A DNA stretch of 13,457 nucleotides from CAZWVM01 sp964637705 (GTDB lineage Bacteria > UBA8481), in assembly GCA_964637705.1 (NCBI GenBank), contig CAZWVM010000095.1, positions 1 through 13,457 of the forward strand. The letters run 5' to 3'. Positions within the stretch are counted from its first letter, which is position 1. Each line of letters starts with the position of its first letter. Under the pieces are notes generated by a model. The model did not search any database, was not told the origin of the DNA, and saw only the letters and a program-made list of their open reading frames with translations. A program made the position numbers and the translations under genes. This document shows, piece after piece, positions 1-7,818 of the stretch.

Positions 1-2
1 TC

Positions 3-875
3 GAGCCGGGCAACACCTGCTCGCTCGCCTGCCCGGTCTGCGAGACGGGCGCGGGCCTCCTGCGCCGTCCGCCGCGACTCCTCGCGCTCGAAGAATTCCG
101 CGCGATCGTCGACCGCGTCGCGCCCCACGCGAACACGCTGAACCTCTACTTCATGGGCGAGCCCTTCCTGAACCGGGCCTTTCCCGAGATGGTCCGCTAC
201 GCCAAGGACCGGGGCGTCCCGTGGGTCACGACCTGCACCCACGGCGAGCAGGCCGACCCGGAGCGGCTCGTCGCGTGCGGGCTCGACGAGGTCGCCTTCC
301 AGGTCGGAGGGATGACAGAGGAGACCCACGCCGTCTACCGCGTGAACGGCCGGCTCGAGGCGTCGCTCGCGGCCCTCCGCGAGACGGTGCGCCTGAAGCG
401 CGAGCGCGGCGCGCGCCTGCGCGTCACCTGCGGCTTCATCGTTATGAGGCAGAACGAGCACGAGGTGCCGCTCTTCCGGAGGACGATGGAGGAGATCGGG
501 GTGGACGAGGCGTCGATCGTGAAGCCGTGCGTCCGCGACTGCGAGCAGGCGCGCCGCTTCCTGCCCGCCGATCCCGCCTACGTCGACTACGACCGCGCCG
601 CGCTCGAGGAGGGGATTCTTCGCCCGGCCGTCCCGGTCGGACCCTCCTGCCCCTGGATCCACTTCTCCATCGCGGTGCACGCGAACGGCGACGTCGTGCC
701 CTGCTGTCGCGATGCGCAGGGCGACGAGGTGATGGGGAACCTCCTCGCGGAGGATCTCGACGCGATCTGGAACGGCCCGCGCTTCCGCGATTTCCGCCGC
801 CGGCTCCGGTCCGCCTCGAACGCGCCGGCCCTCTGCCGCCTCTGCTCGGGCTTCGGGGTCCCGGTGCCGCGATGA
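3..875 (+). CDS. Radical SAM/SPASM domain enzyme, 5' end outside window
   Basis: This is the C-terminal 290 residues of a radical SAM enzyme. The reading frame is open from the first bases of the window, so the start codon lies upstream. The visible part opens with the CxxxCxxC motif that binds the SAM-cleaving 4Fe-4S cluster (Cys codons at 18, 30 and 39; CSLACPVC). The TIM-barrel strand 'LNLYFMGEPFLN' follows. The C-terminus carries a Cys-rich SPASM-like segment: Cys in 'SCPWIHF', then 'GDVVPCCRD', then 'CRLCSGFG', which would hold auxiliary Fe-S cluster(s). SPASM enzymes act on peptides, proteins or small molecules. Here the neighbours are glycosyltransferases and a flippase, and no precursor peptide gene is seen, so a sugar or carrier-lipid substrate is more likely (inference). 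The stop overlaps the next start by 4 bases (ATGA at 872-875). Family is secure; substrate is unknown. Confidence 0.9.
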   Translation, partial: EPGNTCSLACPVCETGAGLLRRPPRLLALEEFRAIVDRVAPHANTLNLYFMGEPFLNRAFPEMVRYAKDRGVPWVTTCTHGEQADPERLVACGLDEVAFQVGGMTEETHAVYRVNGRLEASLAALRETVRLKRERGARLRVTCGFIVMRQNEHEVPLFRRTMEEIGVDEASIVKPCVRDCEQARRFLPADPAYVDYDRAALEEGILRPAVPVGPSCPWIHFSIAVHANGDVVPCCRDAQGDEVMGNLLAEDLDAIWNGPRFRDFRRRLRSASNAPALCRLCSGFGVPVPR

Positions 876-2389
876 GCCGCGACACGGTCGAACTCGTCAT
901 GGTCGCCTCGGGCTGCCAGGGCGACGCCGATCGTCGTCACCTGCCCCTGGGACTCCTCTACGTCGGTTCGGCCCTGAAACGCGCGGGCCGCGACGTCTCG
1001 ATCTTCCACCTCCTGCCGCGCGACTTCGAGGAATACGCGCGAGGCCTGCGCACGCGGAACCCGCTCTGGGTCGGGCTCTCCGTGCTTTCCGGAATGACGA
1101 CCTTCCATGCCGTGCAGCTGACGCGCCTCATCAAGAAGGCCTCTCCGTCCTGCCCGGTGGCCTGGGGCGGTCACCACCCGAGCGCGGTGCCGGAGCAGTG
1201 CCTCGAGGACCGCGACGTCGACTACGTGGTGATCGGCGAGGGCGAGGAGGCCGCGGTCGAGCTGACGGAGTGCCTGGCCGGGGGCGGGGACCCGTCGGGC
1301 GTCGCGAACGTGGGCTCGAAGAGCGGGGGCGTGATCCGCGTCAACCCGGTGCGCACCCCGCAGGCGGACCTCGACCGGTATGAACTCGACTGGAGCCTCC
1401 TGCCGCTCGAGGCCTACCGCTTTCGGACCGCGACGGGCCGCGTGCCGGTCGGTTTCTACAGCTCGCGCGGTTGTCCCTTCACCTGCTCCTTCTGTGCCAC
1501 GCCGGCCGCGACGGGCCGGGCCTTCCGCGTCCACTCGCCCGAATACGTGGTGCGCAACCTCGAAACCCTGAGGAGCGAGCACGGGTTCAACGCCGTATGG
1601 TTCTCCGACGACAACTTCATGCTGAGAGAGGAGCGGGGACTCGAGATCCTCAGGAGGCTGGCGCGCGCGGGCATCGCGACCGACACGCTCGACATGAGGC
1701 TCGACCAGATGAAGGAGCCGGTGCTCGAGGAGTTCCGGGATCTCGGCGTGCGCGGGCTCTTCTTCGGGTACGAGTCGGCCAACGACCGCGTGCTGGAGAT
1801 CCTCTCGAAAGGTCACGACGAGGCCCTGATCCGGCAGAGGGCGGAGTGGCTGGCGCGTTACCAGCTCAACGTCTGGGCCTCCGGCATCATCGGCGTGCCG
1901 ACGGAGACGCGCGAGGAGGTCGCGCGCACGCTGGAACTGGCGATGGACCTGCGCGATCTATTCGCGGAGGGATCGACCGTCTCGACGTACCGCTACATGC
2001 CCCTGCCGGGAACGCCCCTCTTGGAGGAGGCCGTGCGGGCGGGCTTCCGTCGCCCGGCGTCGAGCGCGGAATGGAGGGCCATCGATCCGATCGGGCCCCA
2101 CTACGCGATGAGTCCCTGGCTCCCGTGGATGACGCCGGAGGACGAGACGCAGTACGCCTGGATCCAGGAACTGGGCCGCAGTGGCATGTTCTCGATGAGG
2201 CGGCGGAATTTCTTCGCGATCAACGCGGTGAACAACTTCTTCGTGCGGCGGCTCAGGAGGAAGGCGCAGGCGGGCCGGCTGCGCCGCGACATCGACGTCC
2301 GCGCCTTCGAGCTCTGCCGCGACGCCTACACCCTGCTCCGCCACGGGCGCCGGCTCGGCCTGCGGTCGCGCGCCGTCGAGGGCGACTGA
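872..2389 (+). CDS. B12-binding-type radical SAM enzyme (paralogue 1)
   Basis: A 505-residue protein with the layout of cobalamin-binding radical SAM enzymes (BchE/HpnR-like class). Residues 1-140 look like the Rossmann-type B12-binding domain ('LPLGLLYVGSALKRAG', 'AWGGHHPSAVPEQC', 'VDYVVIGEGEEA'). The radical SAM core follows, with CxxxCxxC at Cys201, Cys205 and Cys208 in 'SSRGCPFTCSFC'. Later core motifs are 'VWFSDDNF', 'FFGYESAND' and 'GIIGVPTETREE'. A basic C-terminal tail follows from about residue 420. The classical DxHxxG cobalamin motif is absent, as in many of this class, so real B12 binding is an inference. Members typically methylate unactivated carbons or make C-C bonds. The ATG is fixed by the ATGA overlap with the previous gene. 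The longer open frame reaching back to 221 is a shadow of that gene. Confidence 0.9.
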   Translation: MSRDTVELVMVASGCQGDADRRHLPLGLLYVGSALKRAGRDVSIFHLLPRDFEEYARGLRTRNPLWVGLSVLSGMTTFHAVQLTRLIKKASPSCPVAWGGHHPSAVPEQCLEDRDVDYVVIGEGEEAAVELTECLAGGGDPSGVANVGSKSGGVIRVNPVRTPQADLDRYELDWSLLPLEAYRFRTATGRVPVGFYSSRGCPFTCSFCATPAATGRAFRVHSPEYVVRNLETLRSEHGFNAVWFSDDNFMLREERGLEILRRLARAGIATDTLDMRLDQMKEPVLEEFRDLGVRGLFFGYESANDRVLEILSKGHDEALIRQRAEWLARYQLNVWASGIIGVPTETREEVARTLELAMDLRDLFAEGSTVSTYRYMPLPGTPLLEEAVRAGFRRPASSAEWRAIDPIGPHYAMSPWLPWMTPEDETQYAWIQELGRSGMFSMRRRNFFAINAVNNFFVRRLRRKAQAGRLRRDIDVRAFELCRDAYTLLRHGRRLGLRSRAVEGD

Positions 2390-2391
2390 CC

Positions 2392-3687
2392 GTGCGCCCG
2401 CGGCATCTCTTCGCTCCGATCGACGTGGTGATCGCGCTGGTGCTATTGCCCTCGACCCTGGTCGCGCTGATGCGCTCGGCGACGGTGCGCCGCGACCGGA
2501 AGACGCCCGGTACGCTCCTTCACCTCTCAAGCGAGGCTTCGCGCGCGGCCGTGCGTCGGAAATTCGGCTCGCTCGATTTCTTCTTCGCCTACGACGGGAC
2601 CGCGGCCGAGGGATTGTTCCGCCACCAGGTGATGGCCTGGTACCCGGGCGACGAGGACGGCGACGAGGTTCACGGCGGATGGACGATCCACGAGCGGCGC
2701 AAGGCGTGGGGATGGGGCGCCTTCACCGGGGCGATGCGCCTGCTCCGCTTCCTCGCCGGCGTGATCGGGCGCGAGAATGTCACCGCGATCCGCGCCTGGA
2801 ATCCGCACATCAGCGGATTCCTCGGGTGGATCCTCGCCCGCACCGCCGGGATTCCCTTCGGCATCTCGCTCCATGCCGACCGCGAGAAGAGGCACGGGCT
2901 CGATCCCGGCCGCGGCGCGCCGACGATCCTGGGATTCCGCGCGCCGGCGCGCGCGCTCGAGGGTTTTCTCCTCCGCCGCGCGGATCTCGTTCTGCCGATC
3001 CGCGATTCGCTGGCCGACCGCGCGCGGGCGCTGGGCGTTCCCGCGGACCGCATCCGCGTCATTCCGCACGGGATCGATCTCGCGCCCTTCGACCGGGCGC
3101 CGGCGCGGGACGCTCGCGCGGCGTGGAACCTGCCGCCGGGCGTCCCGATCCTTTCCTTCGCCGCGCGGCTCGAGAAGGAGAACTACGTGGATGATGTCCT
3201 GGCCGTCGCGCGGGAAGTGGCGGCGCGCGGGCGGGATTTCCTCCTGGTCATCGCGGGCGACGGCACCCAGGCCCGGCGTCTCGAGGCGGAGGTGCGCGCC
3301 GATGATCGCCTCGCGTCCCGCGTGCGGTTCCTCGGGTTCCAGTCCCGCGAGGCCGTGATCGAACTGCGCCGGATCTCCTTCGCCTCGCTCTGCCTCATGG
3401 GTGGGTTCAGCCTGGTCGAGGCGTGCGCGGCGGGCCGGCCTGTCGTGAGCTACGACGTGGAGTGGCACGGGGAGCTCGTGAGGACGGGGGAGACGGGGGC
3501 GCTGGTGCCGGAGCGCGACATCGCGTCGGCGGCGGACGCGATCGCGCGGTGGATCGACGACCCGGCCGAGGCGGACCGCCTCGGTGCGCGGGCGCGCGAA
3601 GTCGCGTTCGAACGCCACGACATCCGGAAGACGGCGGCGATCAAGCGTCGCGCGTATGCCGAGTTTCTCAGGACGGCGACCCCGTGA
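2392..3687 (+). CDS. GT4-family glycosyltransferase with N-terminal membrane anchor
   Basis: A 431-residue GT-B-fold glycosyltransferase of the GT4 type. A hydrophobic segment at about residues 8-28 ('DVVIALVLLPSTLVALM') could anchor it to the inner membrane. The N-terminal acceptor domain has 'GIPFGISLHADREKR' around His161. The donor half has 'IRVIPHGIDLAPF' (about 222-233), 'ILSFAARLEKEN' (253-264), 'FLLVIAGDG' (283-291) and 'FSLVEACAAGRPVVSYD' (339-355). Glu343 matches the second Glu of the EX7E signature. The first Glu is not conserved, the local sequence being LMGG. The GTG start at 2392 is 2 bases after the preceding stop, with GAGGG at 2378-2382 as a possible ribosome-binding site. 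An ATG at 2470 would remove the anchor and seems less likely. It presumably transfers a sugar from a nucleotide donor to a membrane-linked acceptor. Confidence 0.88.
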   Translation: MRPRHLFAPIDVVIALVLLPSTLVALMRSATVRRDRKTPGTLLHLSSEASRAAVRRKFGSLDFFFAYDGTAAEGLFRHQVMAWYPGDEDGDEVHGGWTIHERRKAWGWGAFTGAMRLLRFLAGVIGRENVTAIRAWNPHISGFLGWILARTAGIPFGISLHADREKRHGLDPGRGAPTILGFRAPARALEGFLLRRADLVLPIRDSLADRARALGVPADRIRVIPHGIDLAPFDRAPARDARAAWNLPPGVPILSFAARLEKENYVDDVLAVAREVAARGRDFLLVIAGDGTQARRLEAEVRADDRLASRVRFLGFQSREAVIELRRISFASLCLMGGFSLVEACAAGRPVVSYDVEWHGELVRTGETGALVPERDIASAADAIARWIDDPAEADRLGARAREVAFERHDIRKTAAIKRRAYAEFLRTATP

Positions 3688-5174
3688 CGACCTCAGCCGT
3701 CGCCGCCGCCTGTTTTCTCCTCGCCCTGCTCCTGCGCCTTGTCCCGGCCGTGGTCAATCGAGGCGAGAGCGGCGTCGATCACTGGTACTGGCGCGCCTTC
3801 ACCGAGGCGGCGCGGCGGCAGAAGGCGTTTCCGCCGGACCTGCCCCAGTACCGCCTCGACGTGGCGCAGTGGTACCCGCCCCTCTTTCCGCGCCTCCTCG
3901 TCCTCTTCGGGCGCGTCCTCGAGCGCCCGGCGCCCGCCGTGCTCGTGCCCGTCCTCATCGATATCGCGAGGATGTCGCTGATCGTTTTCGCCGCCGACCG
4001 GCTCGGCCTCCGCGACCCGTCCTCGGCCGGGACCGCGCTCCTTCTCTACGCGCTCACGCCGGTGCTCGTCGCCTACAACATCCAGCTCAACCCCCGCGGG
4101 CTCGGCGCTCTCTTCCTCGACTCGCTCTTCCTTCTCCTCCTCCTTTCCGACGGACCCGCGGCGATCGTCGGAGCGGTCGTCCTGGTCGCCCTGATCGCGC
4201 TGACGCACAAGATGACGTTCCAGCTCTACGTCTTTCTCGCGGCCTGGTTCGCGCTCGCGGGTGATGGCCGCGCCCTGCTCGCCCTGCCCCTGGGCCTGCT
4301 CGCGGCCTGGATCGCGAGCGGCGGGTACTACGCGAAGGTCCTGCGCGCGCACGCGGAGATCCTCGGCTTCTGGCGCCGCCAATGGCCGTGGCTGATGGCG
4401 GACCCCCTCCTCGAGTCGCCGATCTACGGGACGCCCGGGTACGAGACGCCCTCGAAGGCGCACCGGAGCGGAGCGGCGGGGATTTTCCATCACCTGCGCC
4501 GTCTCGTCCGCTACCACCCGGCCGCCTGGATCGCGATGGCGCTCCTCGCCGCCGTGCCCGCGCCGCTGGGGCTCGTCGAGAACTGGCTCATCGCGACGAT
4601 CTTCTTCGCTCTTCTCACCCAGGTCGCTCCGCCCTTTAAATTCCTCGGCATGGGTGACCTCTACATGTTCAACGCCGCGATGCCGGCGGCCCTGCTCTTC
4701 GGGCTCAAGTCAGCGGAGGGCGGGCCCTGGCGCCTCGGCGCGGTTGCGGGCGGCCTTCTCGGTTTCGCCGCGATCCTCGCCTTCTATCGCCTCGCCCGCC
4801 ACCGATCGCTCGCCTCGGATCCCGATTTCGCCGCGCTGCTCTCGGATCTCGCCGCCCGGCCCCGCGGCGCCGTCCTCTGCCTGCCGCCCGCCTGGTACGA
4901 TTATGTCGCCTACCGCACCGGCCAACCGGTGCTCTTCGGAGGACACGGCTACGGGTTCACGAAGCTCGAGCCGTTCTTTCCCGTGATCCGGATTCCCTTC
5001 CGTGAGATGGCGGAGCGGCACGACCTCTCCTACGTTGCGACGGACGGGGCGCGCGGCGACGCGGTGGAGCGCATCCTCCGCGACGAGAAACTGATCGACG
5101 GGCCGCCCGGCTCCTTCGGCCCCTACCGCCTCTTCGCGATCCGGCGTCCCGCGGCGGCGGGAGGCACGCCATGA
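3684..5174 (+). CDS. Polytopic membrane protein, probable GT-C-type glycosyltransferase
   Basis: A 496-residue protein with many hydrophobic helices from residue 5 to about 380, then a soluble C-terminal segment of roughly 110 residues. The first helix is followed by a loop with 'GVDHWYWRAF' (Asp32). A later loop carries 'AQWYPPLFPRLL' (about 61-72). An acidic residue in the first extracytoplasmic loop and a YPP-type motif are common in GT-C glycosyltransferases that use polyprenyl-phosphate sugars. The C-terminal segment ('PRGAVLCLPPAWYDYVAYRTG', 'YVATDGARGDAVERIL') is typical of the tails of such membrane transferases. The GTG start lies in a GTGA overlap (3684-3687) with the upstream gene. 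The membrane topology is clear but the enzyme class is inferred. A polymerase or ligase-like O-antigen protein is the main alternative. Context fits addition of a sugar on the periplasmic side. Confidence 0.75.
   Translation: MTTSAVAAACFLLALLLRLVPAVVNRGESGVDHWYWRAFTEAARRQKAFPPDLPQYRLDVAQWYPPLFPRLLVLFGRVLERPAPAVLVPVLIDIARMSLIVFAADRLGLRDPSSAGTALLLYALTPVLVAYNIQLNPRGLGALFLDSLFLLLLLSDGPAAIVGAVVLVALIALTHKMTFQLYVFLAAWFALAGDGRALLALPLGLLAAWIASGGYYAKVLRAHAEILGFWRRQWPWLMADPLLESPIYGTPGYETPSKAHRSGAAGIFHHLRRLVRYHPAAWIAMALLAAVPAPLGLVENWLIATIFFALLTQVAPPFKFLGMGDLYMFNAAMPAALLFGLKSAEGGPWRLGAVAGGLLGFAAILAFYRLARHRSLASDPDFAALLSDLAARPRGAVLCLPPAWYDYVAYRTGQPVLFGGHGYGFTKLEPFFPVIRIPFREMAERHDLSYVATDGARGDAVERILRDEKLIDGPPGSFGPYRLFAIRRPAAAGGTP
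5160..5164 (+). promoter_or_regulatory. Ribosome-binding site of the second B12-type radical SAM gene
   Basis: GGAGG lies 6 bases before the ATG at 5171, inside the end of the upstream membrane-protein gene. It supports that ATG together with the ATGA overlap. It also shows that this genome uses Shine-Dalgarno initiation inside operons. Confidence 0.6.
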
Positions 5175-6667
5175 ACGCCGCCGCACGAGCGTCGCGCCGG
5201 GTGCTCCTGGTTTTCCCGGGGCGATTCGTCGGGGATCGGTGCAAGCCGACGATCCCGCTCTCGATCCTTTCACTCGCCGCCCCGCTCCTCGACGCCGGGT
5301 TCGAGGTCACGATCTTCGACCAGCGGATCCAGTCGACGGAGGAGTTCGAGCGGCTGGACGCGCGGTCCTTCCTCTTCGCGGGCTTCTCCTGCCTCACCGG
5401 CAACCCGATCCACTACGGTCTCCGGCTGGCTCGCCGACTCCGCGCCGCGGACCCGGCGCTGCCGCTCGCCTGGGGAGGGATCCATCCGACGCTGATGGCG
5501 GACGAGGCCCTGCGCACCTGCGAGCTCGTCGACGTGGTCGTGCGCGGCGAAGGGGAGGAGACGGTCCTGGAACTGGCGCGCGCGCTTTCGAGCGGAACGG
5601 GGGTCGAGAGTGTCCCCGGGATTTCCCGCCGCGACGGGACGAGGATCGTGCATCACCCCGACCGCCCGCACATCGACTTCGAGGCGACGCCGCTCGTCCT
5701 GCCGTATCACCTGCTCGACGCTGCGCGGACGGACCTCGAGGAGACATTCCTCTACCAGTCCTCGCGCGGCTGTCCCTACGACTGCGAGTTCTGCGAGATC
5801 GTCTCGTACCACGGGCGCGTCGTGCGGCGAAAAGCGGCGCCGCGCGTCCTCGAGGAACTCGCGGAGATCCACGCCTGCTTCCACCCGAAGTGCGTCGAGT
5901 TCGTCGATGATCTCTTCTTCCTCGAATTGGACCGGTGCCGCGCGATCATGGAGGGACTGGTCAAGGCCGGTGCTCCCTTCGCGTGGAGGGCCAGCTGCCG
6001 CGTGAACATCGCGGCGGGCCTGGACGAGGAGTTCCTCGCCCTCCTCGCCGCCTCGCGCTGCACCAACGTCTACCTCGGAGCGGAGAGCGCTTCGCAGGCC
6101 ATCCTCGACCGGATCAGCAAGCGCATCACGCCCGCGCAGATCGAGACGGCGGTCGAGAAGCTGGTGCGCCACGGCATCCGCGTCTCGATGAACTTCATGT
6201 CGGGCTTCCCGGGCGAGACGCCGGAAGACATCCGGGCCACGATGGCGATGGTGGACCGGCTCGAGGCGCGCCATCCCCGCGATCTCCTCTCCACCGGCGG
6301 CATCAACGTCTACGCGCCGTATCCCGGAAGCCGCCTCTTCGACGAGGTGGTCAAGCTCGGGTTCCGCCCGCCGGCGACCTTCGAGGCGTGGGGGGACTTC
6401 ATCCTGAACGACGACCGCCCGATGGAGTGGCTGCCCCGGGAGCACGTTCGCTTCCTGCGGCGGCTCGCCCTCGTCTCCCGCTGGCGCCTCGACGGGCTCT
6501 CCTTCGCGACGCTCGCCCGCCGGCTCGCCTCGGGCCGCCTCCGCGACGCCGTCCGCGGGCTCTTCCATCACCTCTTCGCCCTGCGCTGGCGCCGCAAGTA
6601 CTTCGGCCTTCCCCTGGACATCCTCCTCTGGGGCTGGATCACGCGGCGCGTGATGAGGCAGGGATGA
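5171..6667 (+). CDS. B12-binding-type radical SAM enzyme (paralogue 2)
   Basis: A 498-residue protein with the same architecture as the enzyme at 872-2389. The N-terminal B12-binding-like domain has 'PLSILSLAAPLLDAGFEV', 'AWGGIHPTLMADEA' and 'VDVVVRGEGEETV'. The radical SAM core has 'SSRGCPYDCEFC' with Cys201, Cys205 and Cys208, exactly the residue numbers of the first paralogue. It is followed by 'VEFVDDLFFLELDRC', 'TNVYLGAESASQAIL' and 'NFMSGFPGETPED'. The C-terminus (about 420-498) is Arg-rich with a short hydrophobic stretch ('YFGLPLDILLWGWIT') that might associate with the membrane. The start is set by the ATGA overlap at 5171-5174 and by the GGAGG 6 bases upstream. Family assignment is firm. 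The reaction is unknown, with methylation, C-C coupling or ring rearrangement of a lipid or sugar all possible for this class. Confidence 0.9.
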   Translation: MNAAARASRRVLLVFPGRFVGDRCKPTIPLSILSLAAPLLDAGFEVTIFDQRIQSTEEFERLDARSFLFAGFSCLTGNPIHYGLRLARRLRAADPALPLAWGGIHPTLMADEALRTCELVDVVVRGEGEETVLELARALSSGTGVESVPGISRRDGTRIVHHPDRPHIDFEATPLVLPYHLLDAARTDLEETFLYQSSRGCPYDCEFCEIVSYHGRVVRRKAAPRVLEELAEIHACFHPKCVEFVDDLFFLELDRCRAIMEGLVKAGAPFAWRASCRVNIAAGLDEEFLALLAASRCTNVYLGAESASQAILDRISKRITPAQIETAVEKLVRHGIRVSMNFMSGFPGETPEDIRATMAMVDRLEARHPRDLLSTGGINVYAPYPGSRLFDEVVKLGFRPPATFEAWGDFILNDDRPMEWLPREHVRFLRRLALVSRWRLDGLSFATLARRLASGRLRDAVRGLFHHLFALRWRRKYFGLPLDILLWGWITRRVMRQG

Positions 6668-6676
6668 GCGCCGGGC

Positions 6677-6686
6677 GGGAGGAGGG
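6677..6686 (+). promoter_or_regulatory. Strong ribosome-binding site deciding the GT4 start
   Basis: The purine run GGGAGGAGGG ends 7 bases before the ATG at 6694. This favours 6694 over the overlapping ATG at 6664, which has only a weak AGGCAGGG-like site in front of it. Confidence 0.65.
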
Positions 6687-6693
6687 ACGGTCG

Positions 6694-7809
6694 ATGCGCA
6701 TCGCGCACCTGGCCGAGCCGAACAACATCCACTCCTGGCGCTGGCTCTGGGCCCTCCGGGACCGCGGTCACGAGGCGGTCCTGGTCTCGCTCGGGAGCCC
6801 GACGGAGGAGACGCGCAAGGCGCTCGCAGGCATCCGGATCGAGGAGATCCGCGTCGGCACTTCGCTTCCAGTCCTGCGAACGATGCTCAAGGTCCTTGGC
6901 TTGAGACGGATTCTGCGCGCGCTCCGGCCGGACGTTCTCCACGCCCACTTCGTCTCGGGGCTCGGCGTCATCGCGGCCGCGAGCGGATTCCGGCCTCTCG
7001 TTCTCACGGCCTACGGTTCGGATCTCTACGTCGAGGCACCGAGCTCGAGGCTGAGGACATGGCTGACGCGCCGCGCCCTGTCGCGGGCCGACCTGGTGAC
7101 GGCGGATTCCGACGACCTGCTCCGCGTGAGCGTCGCACTCGGGGCGGCGCCGGACCGTCTCATGAAGCTCCAGTTCGGCGTGGACCTGGATCTCTTCAGG
7201 CCGGGCGAAGCGGACGCGGTGCTGCGCCGCGACCTCGGGATCGCGCCGGGGGACCGCGTCGTCTACAGCGCGCGCGGGCTGGCCGCGCGTTACAACATCC
7301 ACCGCCTCGTCGAGGCGATGCCGGCGGTCCTCGCGCGGCATCCCGCGGCGAGGCTCGTCGTCTCGACCCATCTCGAGGACGCCAAGTACCGTGCCTTCTG
7401 CGAGGAGCGGGTCCGGGATCTCGGTCTCGTGGCGAGGACGATCTTCCTTCCCCCGCAGTCCTACCAGGAATTGCCGCGGATCTACCGCCTCGCCGACGTC
7501 GCGGTCTCGATCCCCGCGACCGACGGCACGCCGGTGACGCTCCTGGAGTGCATGGCGACGGGCGTGCCCTTCGTCGGCTCGGACGTGCCGAGCCTGCGGG
7601 AATGGATCACGGACGGCCGGAACGGCTTCCTCGTCGATCCCGCGCGCCCCGATCTCGTCGCCGATCGCATCGGGGCGATCCTCGCGGATCCCTCCCTGTG
7701 CGCGTCGTTCCGCGCGGAGAACCGGTCACGGGTGGAAAGGGACGCGGACGCGGCGAAGGCGCAGGAGGAGCTCCTCGGGCTCTACCGGCGCCTCGCGACC
7801 GGCCGCTAG
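6694..7809 (+). CDS. GT4-family glycosyltransferase
   Basis: A 371-residue GT-B glycosyltransferase. It begins directly with a Rossmann strand ('MRIAHLAEPNNIHSWRW'), and 'LRPDVLHAHFVSG' (about 77-89) and 'LTAYGSDLY' (104-112) follow in the acceptor domain. The donor domain has 'MKLQFGVDLDLFRPG' (157-171), 'VVYSARGLAARYNI' (189-202), 'YQELPRIYRLADVAVSIP' and 'DGTPVTLLECMATGVPFVGSD' (277-297). Glu285 is the second Glu of the EX7E signature, and Asp277 sits where the first Glu is expected. No membrane segment is seen, so it is probably cytoplasmic or peripheral. I chose the ATG at 6694 because of the strong ribosome-binding site and because the fold starts there. The ATG at 6664 overlaps the previous stop (ATGA) and would add ten polar residues, so it remains possible. 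Donor and acceptor are unknown. Confidence 0.88.
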   Translation: MRIAHLAEPNNIHSWRWLWALRDRGHEAVLVSLGSPTEETRKALAGIRIEEIRVGTSLPVLRTMLKVLGLRRILRALRPDVLHAHFVSGLGVIAAASGFRPLVLTAYGSDLYVEAPSSRLRTWLTRRALSRADLVTADSDDLLRVSVALGAAPDRLMKLQFGVDLDLFRPGEADAVLRRDLGIAPGDRVVYSARGLAARYNIHRLVEAMPAVLARHPAARLVVSTHLEDAKYRAFCEERVRDLGLVARTIFLPPQSYQELPRIYRLADVAVSIPATDGTPVTLLECMATGVPFVGSDVPSLREWITDGRNGFLVDPARPDLVADRIGAILADPSLCASFRAENRSRVERDADAAKAQEELLGLYRRLATGR

Positions 7810-7818
7810 GGGCGCGCG

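Noticed and set aside
1..2391. RiPP precursor peptide for the SPASM radical SAM enzyme
   Set aside because: There is no intergenic room in the operon and no small leader/core-like frame in the visible part. A precursor left of the window cannot be excluded.
2527..3618. Minus-strand open frame of 363 codons antisense to the first GT4 gene
   Set aside because: Charged low-complexity translation with no motif; the plus-strand GT4 is certain.
5270..6571. Minus-strand open frame of 433 codons antisense to the second B12-type radical SAM gene
   Set aside because: No recognisable motif; composition is that of a shadow frame, while the plus strand has all family motifs.
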